Positions 42,466-50,973 of a DNA stretch of 64,000 nt are shown here, piece after piece (position 1 is the first letter of the stretch; each line of letters starts with the position of its first letter). The translations under genes were made by a program, and so were the position numbers. The DNA is from Haliotispira sp965263485 (GTDB lineage: Bacteria > Spirochaetota > Spirochaetia > SP-2023), in assembly GCA_965263485.1 (NCBI GenBank), contig CBDHHO010000004.1, positions 1,736,001-1,800,000 of the forward strand, given 5' to 3'. The notes beneath the pieces were generated by a model. That model was not told where the DNA came from. It saw only the letters and a list, made by a program, of their open reading frames with translations, and did no database searches.

Positions 42466-44547
42466 ATGAAACAAGAGTTCAGTAAAATTCGCTCATCGCT
42501 CATCGCTCATCGCTCATCGCTCATCGCTGCCATAAAACCAAGAAAACCAAGGCCATGCCGCGGAAAGAGATATTTTTCTGCGGCCTTTTTGCGCCCGTTT
42601 CTCGCTCTTCTCTTTCCGGCCCTCCTGCTCGGCTGCGAGCCGATTGGGGAACTTGGGGACTATGTTCAGAAGTTGCAGGAGGGGGAGAAAAAGCTGGCTG
42701 GAGCTCTGTTAACGGCCCTAGGTCTTAACCCCGAGGAATGGAGCAATGATCCGGTCTCGGCCTTCAAAAAGCTGCTCGGGCAGTCCGGGGCCAAAGCCCC
42801 TTCGGCAGGAACGGAGGAAGTTCCGGCAGGACTGTTTGGGGGAACGGGAGAAGCCACTGTTTCGCAAATGTTGGAAACGCTGGAAAAGGAAGCAGTCACT
42901 CTCTCTGATGGTCGGAAAGTACGGATAGTGGGGTTCAGCGGCATGGGGCGTGTGCACCCGACCACAAAAGAGCAGAGTCCGATCAAAGGGATCATCATCG
43001 TAAACGAAGACGTCACTAGGATTATCGGCCTCTCAATTACCGAGCAGAATGAGACCCCCGATATCGGGAGCCGCATTACCGAACCAAAGTTTCAAAAGCA
43101 GTTTCACGGCAAAAGCATTGGAACTGAGATCCAATTTGATGCGATTAGTGGGGCGACCCGGACTTCAGAGGCCTTTACCAAAATCATCAACGCTGCCATT
43201 AAAGAACTGCGGGTCCATCTCGAAGATCCCAACAGAAAAGTCTTCCCCGAATGGCTCCGGGGGAACTGGTACGAAGTCGATGAAAACGGGAACCCTGAAG
43301 GGTCTGTCGCGACCATATTTACCGAAACCAAGTACATGCCCTTCGGCGGGGGGATGTCCTGGGACCTGAATAAACCAAAAGAGGTGTGGGCCTTGTACTT
43401 CACGGTTACCGAGGAAGGGGTCTGGATGTTCCAATCTCAGGATAAACGGGATAAAGATAAAAAAGAAGAAGCCGACATCAGTTATGTAAAAATATCAAAC
43501 GACAAGGTGGAATATTCTTATAGCCGCACCGAATCAAGGATACGGGCCAAAAAAGCGGGCTCCGGAAGGGTCTTCCCCGAATGGATCGAGGGGAATTGGT
43601 ATGAAAAAACTGAGGTCGGGGAGTGGACTTGGAAGGTGATGTTTGCCGGAACCATCATGGACACCGAAGAGGAGGGGAAGGTTGGGCTGGATGAAGCACC
43701 CTTCACAGTTTCCAATAGCGAGGTCCTTTATCGGAAAGGTTCCGCCAGCTACAAGTACATCAAAAAATCGGACAGCAGTCTTCTGGACTTGGCGATTACC
43801 CAAGATGGTCGGACAACAACGAAAACACTGCGCAGCCAAGAAGAAAAAGACGCGGCTGCAAGAATCCCGCCGGCTGAAAAATCCCCCGACTGGATTCAGG
43901 GCTGGTGGTATAGAAAGCCGCTGGATGACTCTAAGCCACTCTTTGCATCTGATGATCTATTGCTGGGGTTTGGCGAGGACACACACGCTTGGGGACTCTT
44001 CCCGCTGCTGCCAGCCAAACCAGAACAGAAAACGTATGGACTGAACGAACCGGGAATATCCTTTATGGATCTCGGCGACAGGCTCATAGTTCGGGCGGAC
44101 TCTTCGGGCGGCCCAAATATAATATACCAAAAAGAGGATGGCAATGCCTTCAAGACCCTGCGCTTTCATTATGCTAGCGAAGAGAAGGGCGTGCCCGAAA
44201 AATATAAGCTATTGGGGGGGAGTATTCCCCTGATCCGTCTGGGGTTCCCCGACTGGATCCAGGGAGACTGGTACGGAACCGATCCAAACGGAGCCCCCAC
44301 TACTCTATTGGCAAAGTTTACCGGGACCGGGTATGTCATTCGTCCCCCTGTTCCCAAAGGCAGCAGCTTGGTTTCGGATAGGGCAGCTTTCAAAATTTTC
44401 GATGGCGAGGTCCGGTATCTGATGGGCAACGCCTATGTATTCAAATATCTCAAAGAACCGGATGGCAGTATCAATTTTGTTTTGATTCAAAAAGGAAACG
44501 GTCAGACGCCAGATCAGACAAAAAGTCAAAAGCTGGTCAAAAAATAG
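42466..44547 (+). CDS. Phase-variable-family lipoprotein D: FMN-binding domain plus four FPEWI modules (in frame)
   Basis: A 693-residue lipoprotein. ATG 42466 has AGGAG 8 bp upstream. The CGCTCAT tract (5 full copies) is in frame; then comes the signal peptide (KRYFSAAFLRPFLALLFP) and ALLLGC. Residues about 125-250 form an FMN-binding domain of the RnfG/NqrC type (IKGIIIVNEDVTRIIGLSI, ETPDIGSRI, FDAISGATRTSEAF). The sequence DAISGAT fits the ApbE flavinylation motif, which would put FMN on Thr231. Four modules then start near residues 258, 368, 473 and 593 (FPEWLRGNW, FPEWIEGNW, SPDWIQGWW, FPDWIQGDW), homologous to lipoprotein E. A role in extracytoplasmic electron transfer is plausible. ApbE is not in the window. 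Confidence 0.85.
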   Translation: MKQEFSKIRSSLIAHRSSLIAAIKPRKPRPCRGKRYFSAAFLRPFLALLFPALLLGCEPIGELGDYVQKLQEGEKKLAGALLTALGLNPEEWSNDPVSAFKKLLGQSGAKAPSAGTEEVPAGLFGGTGEATVSQMLETLEKEAVTLSDGRKVRIVGFSGMGRVHPTTKEQSPIKGIIIVNEDVTRIIGLSITEQNETPDIGSRITEPKFQKQFHGKSIGTEIQFDAISGATRTSEAFTKIINAAIKELRVHLEDPNRKVFPEWLRGNWYEVDENGNPEGSVATIFTETKYMPFGGGMSWDLNKPKEVWALYFTVTEEGVWMFQSQDKRDKDKKEEADISYVKISNDKVEYSYSRTESRIRAKKAGSGRVFPEWIEGNWYEKTEVGEWTWKVMFAGTIMDTEEEGKVGLDEAPFTVSNSEVLYRKGSASYKYIKKSDSSLLDLAITQDGRTTTKTLRSQEEKDAAARIPPAEKSPDWIQGWWYRKPLDDSKPLFASDDLLLGFGEDTHAWGLFPLLPAKPEQKTYGLNEPGISFMDLGDRLIVRADSSGGPNIIYQKEDGNAFKTLRFHYASEEKGVPEKYKLLGGSIPLIRLGFPDWIQGDWYGTDPNGAPTTLLAKFTGTGYVIRPPVPKGSSLVSDRAAFKIFDGEVRYLMGNAYVFKYLKEPDGSINFVLIQKGNGQTPDQTKSQKLVKK
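42490..42528 (+). repeat. CGCTCAT heptanucleotide repeat, locus D: 5 full copies plus CGCT
   Basis: It follows codons for MKQEFSKI and is in frame with the signal peptide. Beyond the tract, locus D differs in length from A and C by 9 bp, keeping the same rule: 2, 5 or 8 copies are in frame. Confidence 0.9.
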
Positions 44548-44612
44548 GTATAACAGCGGGCCGCCGGACCAGGGTGCTGCCGGCGGATAAAGACGAGAAT
44601 GGAGATTTGCCC

Positions 44613-45119
44613 TTAATCCGGCAGTATCCGGCGAGCATAGCGCAGGTGTTGGTTCCAATAACCTTGGCCGGCATCGCTGATTTGGATACCCGTAGTCGGG
44701 CCGGCAGAAATGCTATGAATGACCCTGCCTTTGCCGATGTACAGAGAGACGTGGGTAATCTGAGCGCTGCCGGGAATGGTAGCGAATAACAGCAGGTCGC
44801 CAGGCTTGAGCTTTTGAAAGTCCGCTTCCCAACCGTATTGCGCAAAGTCTTGGCTGCGGCGCGGCAGATTCCTGATATACGGGCCGTACAGATAGTTGAT
44901 AAAACCACTGCAATCAAAGCCCTCCGGCGTAACGCCGCCATAGAGGTAGGGAGTCCCGATGTATTTTCGTGCCTCACGCACCACCACTTTGCGCAACTCA
45001 TCAAAGCGGGGGCTGGCCTGCAGGGTTGCCGGGAACCGCAACAGCAGCAAGAGCAGCACCACAAATGCGGGAAGCGGGGGAATTACTTTGCTTTTGCCCC
45101 GCATACTACCAGATTTCAT
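44613..45119 (-). CDS. NlpC/P60-family cell-wall hydrolase
   Basis: A 168-residue secreted cysteine peptidase. The N-terminal signal sequence (VIPPLPAFVVLLLLLLRF, cleavage near LQA-SP) is followed by one NlpC/P60 domain with the catalytic Cys in EGFDCSGFINYL, the His in ITHVSLYIG and the third residue in VIHSIS, plus the PGDLLLF signature. Such enzymes cleave stem peptides of peptidoglycan. ATG 45119 is taken; ATG 45104 is a close alternative. It starts 17 bp after the flgD stop on the same strand, where flgE is usually expected, so it may help open the wall for flagellar assembly, or may simply have been inserted. Confidence 0.88.
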   Translation of the reverse strand: MKSGSMRGKSKVIPPLPAFVVLLLLLLRFPATLQASPRFDELRKVVVREARKYIGTPYLYGGVTPEGFDCSGFINYLYGPYIRNLPRRSQDFAQYGWEADFQKLKPGDLLLFATIPGSAQITHVSLYIGKGRVIHSISAGPTTGIQISDAGQGYWNQHLRYARRILPD

Positions 45120-45136
45120 GCGACCTATGGAGAAAC

Positions 45137-45658
45137 TCAGCCTTCTGCCAGCTCTATTCCACTCTCGGCTGTGTTATCCGCATTGTTGGCCGCTGCAATC
45201 CGCAATACCAAATCGGCGTTGTATTTCTGACCGTTAATCGTCAGTCTGGCGGGGCCGCCGGGATTTTGCTCAACGGCTTCCACCGGCCCGGAAATAAGCA
45301 TCGGGTTGCCATCGCGATCCAGCCCTGAGTTAACCGTGACTTCCCGGCCCAGCAGGCCCAGAGCCTGGCCTTGGGCAAAGCGCTGGCTCAACTCAGTGAA
45401 CCCCTTGTTCAACTCAATCATCTGCTCCAGACTGTTGAACTGAGCCATCTGAGCGATAAATTCCTTGTCGTCCTGGGGCTTCAGAGGATCCTGATTCTTT
45501 AGTTGCTCTGTCAGGATTTTCAGGAACGCATCCTTTCCCAGTGTCTGCTGCAAGCCCTGGCCGCGGTTCAGGCTGCGATTGAAATTTTTGATACTGACCT
45601 CGTGCAACTGCTTTTGCAAGGCGGTCATTTCGGTTGCGCTTACTTCAGCCATACTCAT
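45137..45658 (-). CDS. flgD: Flagellar hook-capping scaffold FlgD
   Basis: A 173-residue protein that caps the growing hook. The conserved N-terminus is present: LGKDAFLKILTEQLKNQDPL, then EFIAQMAQFNSLEQM. A GQALGLLGREVTV segment and a short C-terminal beta domain follow. It is exported by the flagellar type III apparatus and so lacks a signal peptide. At 173 residues it is a short form, as in spirochaetes. AGGAGAGA precedes ATG 45658. It lies 34 bp downstream of fliK, the normal order, but flgE and the rest of the hook-basal operon do not follow. Confidence 0.92.
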   Translation of the reverse strand: MSMAEVSATEMTALQKQLHEVSIKNFNRSLNRGQGLQQTLGKDAFLKILTEQLKNQDPLKPQDDKEFIAQMAQFNSLEQMIELNKGFTELSQRFAQGQALGLLGREVTVNSGLDRDGNPMLISGPVEAVEQNPGGPARLTINGQKYNADLVLRIAAANNADNTAESGIELAEG

Positions 45659-45692
45659 TCTCTCCTGTGTTTGCCGTATCGGCGCGATATCC

Positions 45693-47861
45693 TCAGACGC
45701 TATAGTTAATCTGACTTTGCTCCACTTGCAGGTTCAGCTCATCGGCATTCCATTCTTCCCAGGCCGCAGATCCATCCTGACGCTCAGTGCCTTGGGTTCG
45801 TCCGCTGTTTCTTTCCGACTCTCGCCGGCTGCTTTGGGCATCACCCGCCTGCCCACCGCTGACTGAAACATTCAGGCCCTGGTTGTCAAAACCACCCTCG
45901 CGCAGACTGGCTTCCAATTGCTGCATATTATTTTGCAGGATCCGGGCGGCCTCAGCCCGGTCGGCAACAATGTGGCCGCTGAGCTGATTGCCATCCATGC
46001 TCAGATGGATGCGCAGCTGCCCCAAGTTATCGGGGTTCAGGCGCAGACGAATTTCACCGCGATTTTGGTCAAGCAGACGGAACCGGAGCTGGCGCAGATT
46101 TTGGGCCAAAGGCCCTTCCTGTAAGCGCTGAGCCAACTGCCAGGCCAGACTGCGCAGCGGTACTCCCGGATTCCCCGGACTGCTTGCTCCGTTTGTTCCG
46201 GTACTGCCTGGAAACTGCGCAGCAGAGCTGTCTGATTCGCCTGCGCTGCCTGCCGGGCTTGCCTGAGTGCGACCCGGCTCAGAGCCGACACTGCCACTCG
46301 CAGCTTGTGCTGGGCCTTGTTTGCTGTTGGTGCTCTCGGGAGCGTATTGCATGCCCTTGCTCTTGCGGAGCGCACGGCTCGGGACAGACTTGTTCTGAGC
46401 TTGCTTGGCTCCGTTTAGCGGCAGATCGCTTCCTGCTTCACTGTGCTTGGCGGGAGCTGCCTTATTGCTTTGCTTTTCGTTGCTCTGCTTTTCGTTGCTC
46501 TGCTTCCCCGCGGATTTCGCAAGGAGGGCAAGCTGTTTCTGGGCTTGGAGAGTGACCGGATTTTCCAGATTTGCCAACTGATCGGGACCCACAGAGCCTT
46601 TGAATGACTCGGATGCATCTGTCTTTACCGCGGCGTCTGCATGTTCCTTACCTTGCTTTGCCATCCTGCTGGATACAGCTCCCGGGAAGGATTGTGCCAC
46701 TTGAGGCTGCTGAAGAGCCTTTCGGGCAGCGGAGCCTCCTTGCGCCTTTGCAGCGGCCTCAGCCGCCGTTTTTGTCCCGACAGGTTTGGAATCTTTCAGA
46801 TCCGCACCAAAGTTACGCTGATCGAGCACCTGCACTTTGCCCGACTGGCCTGCCTTCAGTTCACCGGCACTGGCGCTTTTCCAAACAGCCGTGTCCCGGG
46901 CAGCGGCATCTTGGGGCGCGGGGCGGGAGGCCTTTTTGACAGCCTGCTCAGCGGTATAAGCTTGTGAGAGCTTTTTGTCTGTACTGTGGCGGGGGCTCAG
47001 AGTGCCCTGACCACTTTTGGTCTGGTCTGCTTTTTCTCTTAGCATTGGCTGCTGATTTGCGGGTTGCCCGGGTTCTCCCGAGTGTCCGGTTTTACGAGAT
47101 CCCGGATGCTCTGGGGAACTTGCAGCCGCAAGCCCTTGTTCTTCGGGCTTGGCTGCGGTGTTCTGATCCTGCTGTATTTCGGAAAGGGCAGTCGCATTTA
47201 CTTCACGAACAGTACCTTCGGTTTGCTCTGCTTTAGCTTGCTCTGCTTTGGCTTGCTCTGCTTTAACTTGCTCTGCTTTGGCTTGCTCTGCTTTGATTCG
47301 CTCTGCTTTGATTCGCTCTGCTTTGATTCGCTCTGCTTGAGTCCGCTCCACCTGCCTTCGGGCTTCTTCGGCTTGTTCATGCTCAATGCGCTGCTGCTGC
47401 TCGCGCTGCTGACGCGCACGCATTTCGGCACTGCGGTCAATTGACGCATTCTGCGCCTCCGGAGAGCTGCGGGAAGCTCTTTCTTCAAGTCTCCCGGAAT
47501 TCTCCCGCCTTTCTTGTCGCGGCAGAGCTTCGCTTTGCTGATAATTTTGTTCGAGATGCTGGCGCAGCAACTCAAGAGGGCCCGCTTCCGGGCGCAGGCT
47601 CTGTAAGGAATCGTTCAGGATGGACTGGTATTGCCGCCAGGACTCGGCAGTCCCGGCGACAGTTGTGCTGGATGGCCGGACTACAGCACTGTCGGTCGAA
47701 AATGGGACAGGCATCTCCTGCGGGCCCTGATCCGTCGCTTGGCGATAAAAGCTCTGGAAAGATGCCTCATGGGTCAATCTACCGCTCGAACCGTTCTGGC
47801 TGGCCGCGGCAACGTAGTTTGCCACAGTCTGACCAAGAGGGAGCGAAAAGGGGTCCGTCAT
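45693..47861 (-). CDS. fliK: Flagellar hook-length control protein FliK
   Basis: A 722-residue molecular ruler that measures hook length and switches export specificity. The C-terminal domain is recognisable: EIRLRLNPDNLGQLRIHLSM, SGHIVADRAEAARILQNNM and EASLREGGFDNQGLNVSVSG. The long middle is low complexity, rich in Lys/Ala/Glu/Gln, with a 15-bp repeat tract (about 47215-47345) encoding AERIK/AEQAK units, as is common for the ruler part. GGAG lies 9 bp before ATG 47861. It is followed by flgD. Repeat length here could change hook length without frame loss. Confidence 0.9.
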   Translation of the reverse strand: MTDPFSLPLGQTVANYVAAASQNGSSGRLTHEASFQSFYRQATDQGPQEMPVPFSTDSAVVRPSSTTVAGTAESWRQYQSILNDSLQSLRPEAGPLELLRQHLEQNYQQSEALPRQERRENSGRLEERASRSSPEAQNASIDRSAEMRARQQREQQQRIEHEQAEEARRQVERTQAERIKAERIKAERIKAEQAKAEQVKAEQAKAEQAKAEQTEGTVREVNATALSEIQQDQNTAAKPEEQGLAAASSPEHPGSRKTGHSGEPGQPANQQPMLREKADQTKSGQGTLSPRHSTDKKLSQAYTAEQAVKKASRPAPQDAAARDTAVWKSASAGELKAGQSGKVQVLDQRNFGADLKDSKPVGTKTAAEAAAKAQGGSAARKALQQPQVAQSFPGAVSSRMAKQGKEHADAAVKTDASESFKGSVGPDQLANLENPVTLQAQKQLALLAKSAGKQSNEKQSNEKQSNKAAPAKHSEAGSDLPLNGAKQAQNKSVPSRALRKSKGMQYAPESTNSKQGPAQAASGSVGSEPGRTQASPAGSAGESDSSAAQFPGSTGTNGASSPGNPGVPLRSLAWQLAQRLQEGPLAQNLRQLRFRLLDQNRGEIRLRLNPDNLGQLRIHLSMDGNQLSGHIVADRAEAARILQNNMQQLEASLREGGFDNQGLNVSVSGGQAGDAQSSRRESERNSGRTQGTERQDGSAAWEEWNADELNLQVEQSQINYSV

Positions 47862-47932
47862 TGGAGAGTCTCCTGCGCACAGATCAAATACCAGCTAAGT
47901 ATCGTATAAAACCTGGCGATCCTTGAGGAAAG

Positions 47933-47970
47933 CCCGTAAATTTGGCCTCAACTGCCGGCAAATTTACGGG
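47933..47970. other. Perfect 12-bp inverted repeat upstream of fliK
   Basis: CCCGTAAATTTG (47933-47944) and CAAATTTACGGG (47959-47970) are perfect inverted arms with a 14-bp spacer, about 70-110 bp upstream of the fliK start. No T-run follows on either strand, so an operator or leader hairpin fits better than a terminator. The remaining 47862-48107 sequence shows nothing else. Confidence 0.5.
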
Positions 47971-48107
47971 TTTAGCATATTGAAAGGAATCCATTTTGCA
48001 TCAGGCTTCAGAGCTGCCCTTACTTTCTCCGAAATGCTTGCCGGATGAGTCTTATCACAAGGGAAGATGGCCTTTGCCAGGTCACAGTCCGGGAAGAACC
48101 TGAAAAA

Positions 48108-49484
48108 TTAGGTCCCCGGAGGCGGAAGCCCCACGGCGTAGTAAACGAAGCCCAGTCGGGCCAACTGCCGGGGTGAGAACTGAGTGCGGCCATCGAAGAT
48201 CAGAGCTTGTCTCAACAACTCCTTAAGGCGTTGCCAATCAGGGCTGAGAAACTCGCGCCACTCGGTGAGCAGCACCAGTGCATCCGCTGCCTCTGCGGCC
48301 TGATAAGCGTTCTGGGCATAGCGCAGCCCGGCCAGCTTTCCGGCAGAATCGCTGTGTTCCAGATAGAATTCTGCCTGCTTGCGTCCTTTTGGACAGTAAG
48401 CCGCCACCGTGGCTCCGGTTTGCAGTAATTGCTCAATCAGTACCAAACTGGGTGCTTCGCGCACATCATCGGTGTCCGGCTTAAAACTCAGGCCCCACAG
48501 GGCAAAGTGCCTGCCCGCCAGATCGGCCTCTGCACCGGCCGGAGTGCCAAAGTGCTCGCAGATTCGGGCAAAAGCCCAGCTCTTCTGACGCCGGTTTCGC
48601 TCTTGCACCGCGGCAAGGATGCCCGCATTCAGGCTGTGTCGGGCGAAGGTGTGGCTCAGGGCCTCGACATCCTTGGGAAAGCAACTCCCCCCGTAGCCCG
48701 CGCCGGGGTAGAGAAAGCTGTTGCCAATGCGGCTGTCGCTGCCGATACCTTCGCGCACATCGTTGATATCCGCGCCCACAGCTTCGCACAGTTCGGCGAT
48801 CTCGTTGATAAAAGAAATCCGGGTGGCCAGCATGGCATTAGCTGCGTACTTGGCCAGTTCGGCACTGCGCAGGCTCATACACAGGATGCGCTCCTTGGGG
48901 TTGCGGTAAACCATTGGCCGGTACAGCTCACTCAGAAGCTCCAATGCCGCGGGGTCATCGCTGCCCAGTATCACACGGTCGGGGCTGCTGAAATCACTGA
49001 TGGCCTTGCCCTCTTTAAGAAATTCCGGGTTGCTGACCACGCTGAAGGCAATCTGTTCGCCGCGCTGCTCCAGTTCGTCAGCGATGATCCGGCACACTAG
49101 GTCGCCCGTGCCTATCGGCACTGTTGATTTATTCACCACAACCAAGGGGCTGCGCAGGAGTTGGCCAAGCTCTTTGGCCGCCTGGCGCACTGCCGCCAGG
49201 TCGGCACTGCCGCCCTCTCCCATCGGTGTACCCACCGCAATAAATGCAATATCCGCCCGGTCGAGCACTTCGGCCATTCGCAAATGAAAGCTCAGTGTGC
49301 CTTGGCGCTCGTTTTCCCGCACTAGCTCTTCCAGCCCAGGCTCATAAATGGGAATAATGCCTTTTTGCAGTTTGTCGATGCGCTCGCGGTTGCAATCCAC
49401 ACAGTAGACCCGGTTGCCCACGTTGGCAAAGCAGGCCGCAGATACCAGCCCTACATAGCCGCTGCCGATCATTACAATTTTCAC
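48108..49484 (-). CDS. ugd: UDP-glucose 6-dehydrogenase
   Basis: Oxidises UDP-glucose to UDP-glucuronate for surface polysaccharides. The N-terminus KIVMIGSGYVGLVSAACFA holds the NAD-binding GxGxxG; VGTPMGEGGSADL, VNKSTVPIGTGD and the catalytic cysteine in GAGYGGSCFPKD follow. At 458 residues it is normal length. GTG 49484 is chosen because AGAGGTG lies 8 bp upstream and homology begins there; the frame stays open another 57 codons upstream. UDP-N-acetyl-mannosamine dehydrogenase is the main alternative but fits less well. No glycosyltransferase neighbours are present. Confidence 0.92.
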   Translation of the reverse strand: MKIVMIGSGYVGLVSAACFANVGNRVYCVDCNRERIDKLQKGIIPIYEPGLEELVRENERQGTLSFHLRMAEVLDRADIAFIAVGTPMGEGGSADLAAVRQAAKELGQLLRSPLVVVNKSTVPIGTGDLVCRIIADELEQRGEQIAFSVVSNPEFLKEGKAISDFSSPDRVILGSDDPAALELLSELYRPMVYRNPKERILCMSLRSAELAKYAANAMLATRISFINEIAELCEAVGADINDVREGIGSDSRIGNSFLYPGAGYGGSCFPKDVEALSHTFARHSLNAGILAAVQERNRRQKSWAFARICEHFGTPAGAEADLAGRHFALWGLSFKPDTDDVREAPSLVLIEQLLQTGATVAAYCPKGRKQAEFYLEHSDSAGKLAGLRYAQNAYQAAEAADALVLLTEWREFLSPDWQRLKELLRQALIFDGRTQFSPRQLARLGFVYYAVGLPPPGT

Positions 49485-49756
49485 AGCTTCAACACCTCTT
49501 TCGCACAGCCCCCAGGAATTGCCTTGCCTCTGCTTGCAGGAATTTTTTTGAGGGAGCCATGAATACTGACAAGCAGAGCAGGGGCCCCGGAAAGTTTCTG
49601 CGAAGCTCATTCTAACTAGGCTGCCTCTTCCCGTCAGCTGTTTGCGGCAAAGCATATCGGAGGCCTCGGTGTTCCTGAAGCGTGGATGAGAATAAGTGGA
49701 GCAGGCTGCGGGGAGTTGGTATGATCAGAAAGTATTGTTAAGCTGAGAAGCTCTGA

Positions 49757-50123
49757 AGGGGACCTCTAAAAATTCCCCACCACAGAAAGATGGTGCGCCA
49801 GACTTGATCTTTCTCACGGAACAGCTTTGTCACGAAAGATAGGAAGCAGGCTCTTTGCTGAAGGTCGGGCCTAGCTGTGCACTGCCCTTCTCCATTCTCC
49901 AGCGCTGCGCGTCTCGCGCTGGAGCGGCCTGCCAGTTCACCAATGCTGCACCAGCTCACATTGGTGCCATACAACAAAGTATGCCTCGGTTTCCGTTCCT
50001 CGCTGCCGCAAGAAATCTCTTCGTCTGGCATCAAAAGGCGGTACAATCGCTGCGGTCAAGACAAAACAGAAGCAGAGCGATTGTACAATTCTCGCGAAGC
50101 GATACCATTTTTAGAGGTCCCCT
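49757..50123. repeat. Large MITE-like element (367 bp)
   Basis: Ends AGGGGACCTCTAAAAATTCC and CCATTTTTAGAGGTCCCCT are inverted. The interior combines the canonical CATACAACAAAGTATG hairpin with third-family segments (GCTGCACCAGCTCACATTGG and AGCGCTGCGCGTCTCGCGCT) and a GCGATTGTACAATTCTCGCG stretch. It occupies most of the 674-bp gap between ugd and the GntR-type regulator and ends 36 bp before that regulator's start. The first 270 bp of the gap show nothing recognisable. Confidence 0.82.
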
Positions 50124-50158
50124 TTAGAGTTTTTCCGTAATTTTTTGTGGTGAGCCCC

Positions 50159-50899
50159 ATGTCTAAGTTTCAACCCATTCGTTTCCCCGAACCATCTGAC
50201 TTAATCATCGAGCAGATTCTAAAGCTGCTCAAAGACGGTGATATCCGGCCCGGAGAACAGCTGCCCGCAGAACCGGTCTTGCAGCAGTCCTTTCAGGTCT
50301 CAAAACAGCAGCTCAAAGCCGCCTTCCGACGCCTGGAAATCTATGGAGTGGTCGAAACCCGTCCTCAGTCGGGCACCTATGTCAGCGGCTTTGCGGCAGA
50401 GATTTTGATTGCCCTGATGGACAACATCCTGAACATGGGCAATTTGAGTGATCCGGTGTCCCTAGTGGAAGCCCGCATTCTAATCGAAGAAAAGGCGGCG
50501 GAATTGGCCTGTGAGCACATGAATGAGCAAGATTATCAGGTGCTGGAAGCGGCTCACGAGAAGCTGGTACAGCGCATGAACGCCGGAGAGCGGGGCATTC
50601 CGCAGGATATTTACTTTCACTTGGAGCTGATTCGCTGCTGCCGGAATCCGGTGCTGATCTCCTGCTATTCGATGATGATTAAAGAGCTGGTAAAGTTCTG
50701 GCACGACTTGGGCGAGGACGTAGTCGGCAGCTCCCGGCGCTTGCACGAAACTCTGAAAGAGCACAGTGATTTGATGAAGGCTTTGAAAGCTCGGGACGGG
50801 GCCGCCGCCAAAGCGGCGGTGCAGGCCCACCTGGCCAAGGTCTATCAGTCGGTGCTGCGCTCGGACACTTCAGAGCCAAAGCCGCCGGGCCAGCGTTAA
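50159..50899 (+). CDS. GntR-family (FCD domain) transcription regulator
   Basis: A 246-residue repressor-type protein. The N-terminal winged helix (LIIEQILKLLKDGDIRPGEQLPAEPVL, then FQVSKQQLKAAFRRLEIYGVV and PQSGTYVSG) is the GntR fold. The C-terminal all-helical FCD domain (EARILIEEKAAELACEHM, YFHLELIRCCRNPVLISCY, LHETLKEHSDLMKAL) binds an acidic metabolite, usually with metal ligands Asp/His. The recognition helix uses Ser-Lys-Gln-Gln-Leu-Lys instead of the common SRxxVREAL. ATG 50159 is preceded by GTGGTGAG. It is convergent with the TauE/SafE permease; its target is unknown. Confidence 0.85.
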   Translation: MSKFQPIRFPEPSDLIIEQILKLLKDGDIRPGEQLPAEPVLQQSFQVSKQQLKAAFRRLEIYGVVETRPQSGTYVSGFAAEILIALMDNILNMGNLSDPVSLVEARILIEEKAAELACEHMNEQDYQVLEAAHEKLVQRMNAGERGIPQDIYFHLELIRCCRNPVLISCYSMMIKELVKFWHDLGEDVVGSSRRLHETLKEHSDLMKALKARDGAAAKAAVQAHLAKVYQSVLRSDTSEPKPPGQR

Positions 50900-50973
50900 G
50901 CAGACGCAAGGAACTGTCGGGAAGCGCTAAAAAATCCCGCTTTCAGTCTTTTGCCGGCTGGCTGTCTTTCCGC

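Noticed and set aside
47933..47970. Rho-independent terminator
   Set aside because: The stem is good but no T-run follows on either strand.
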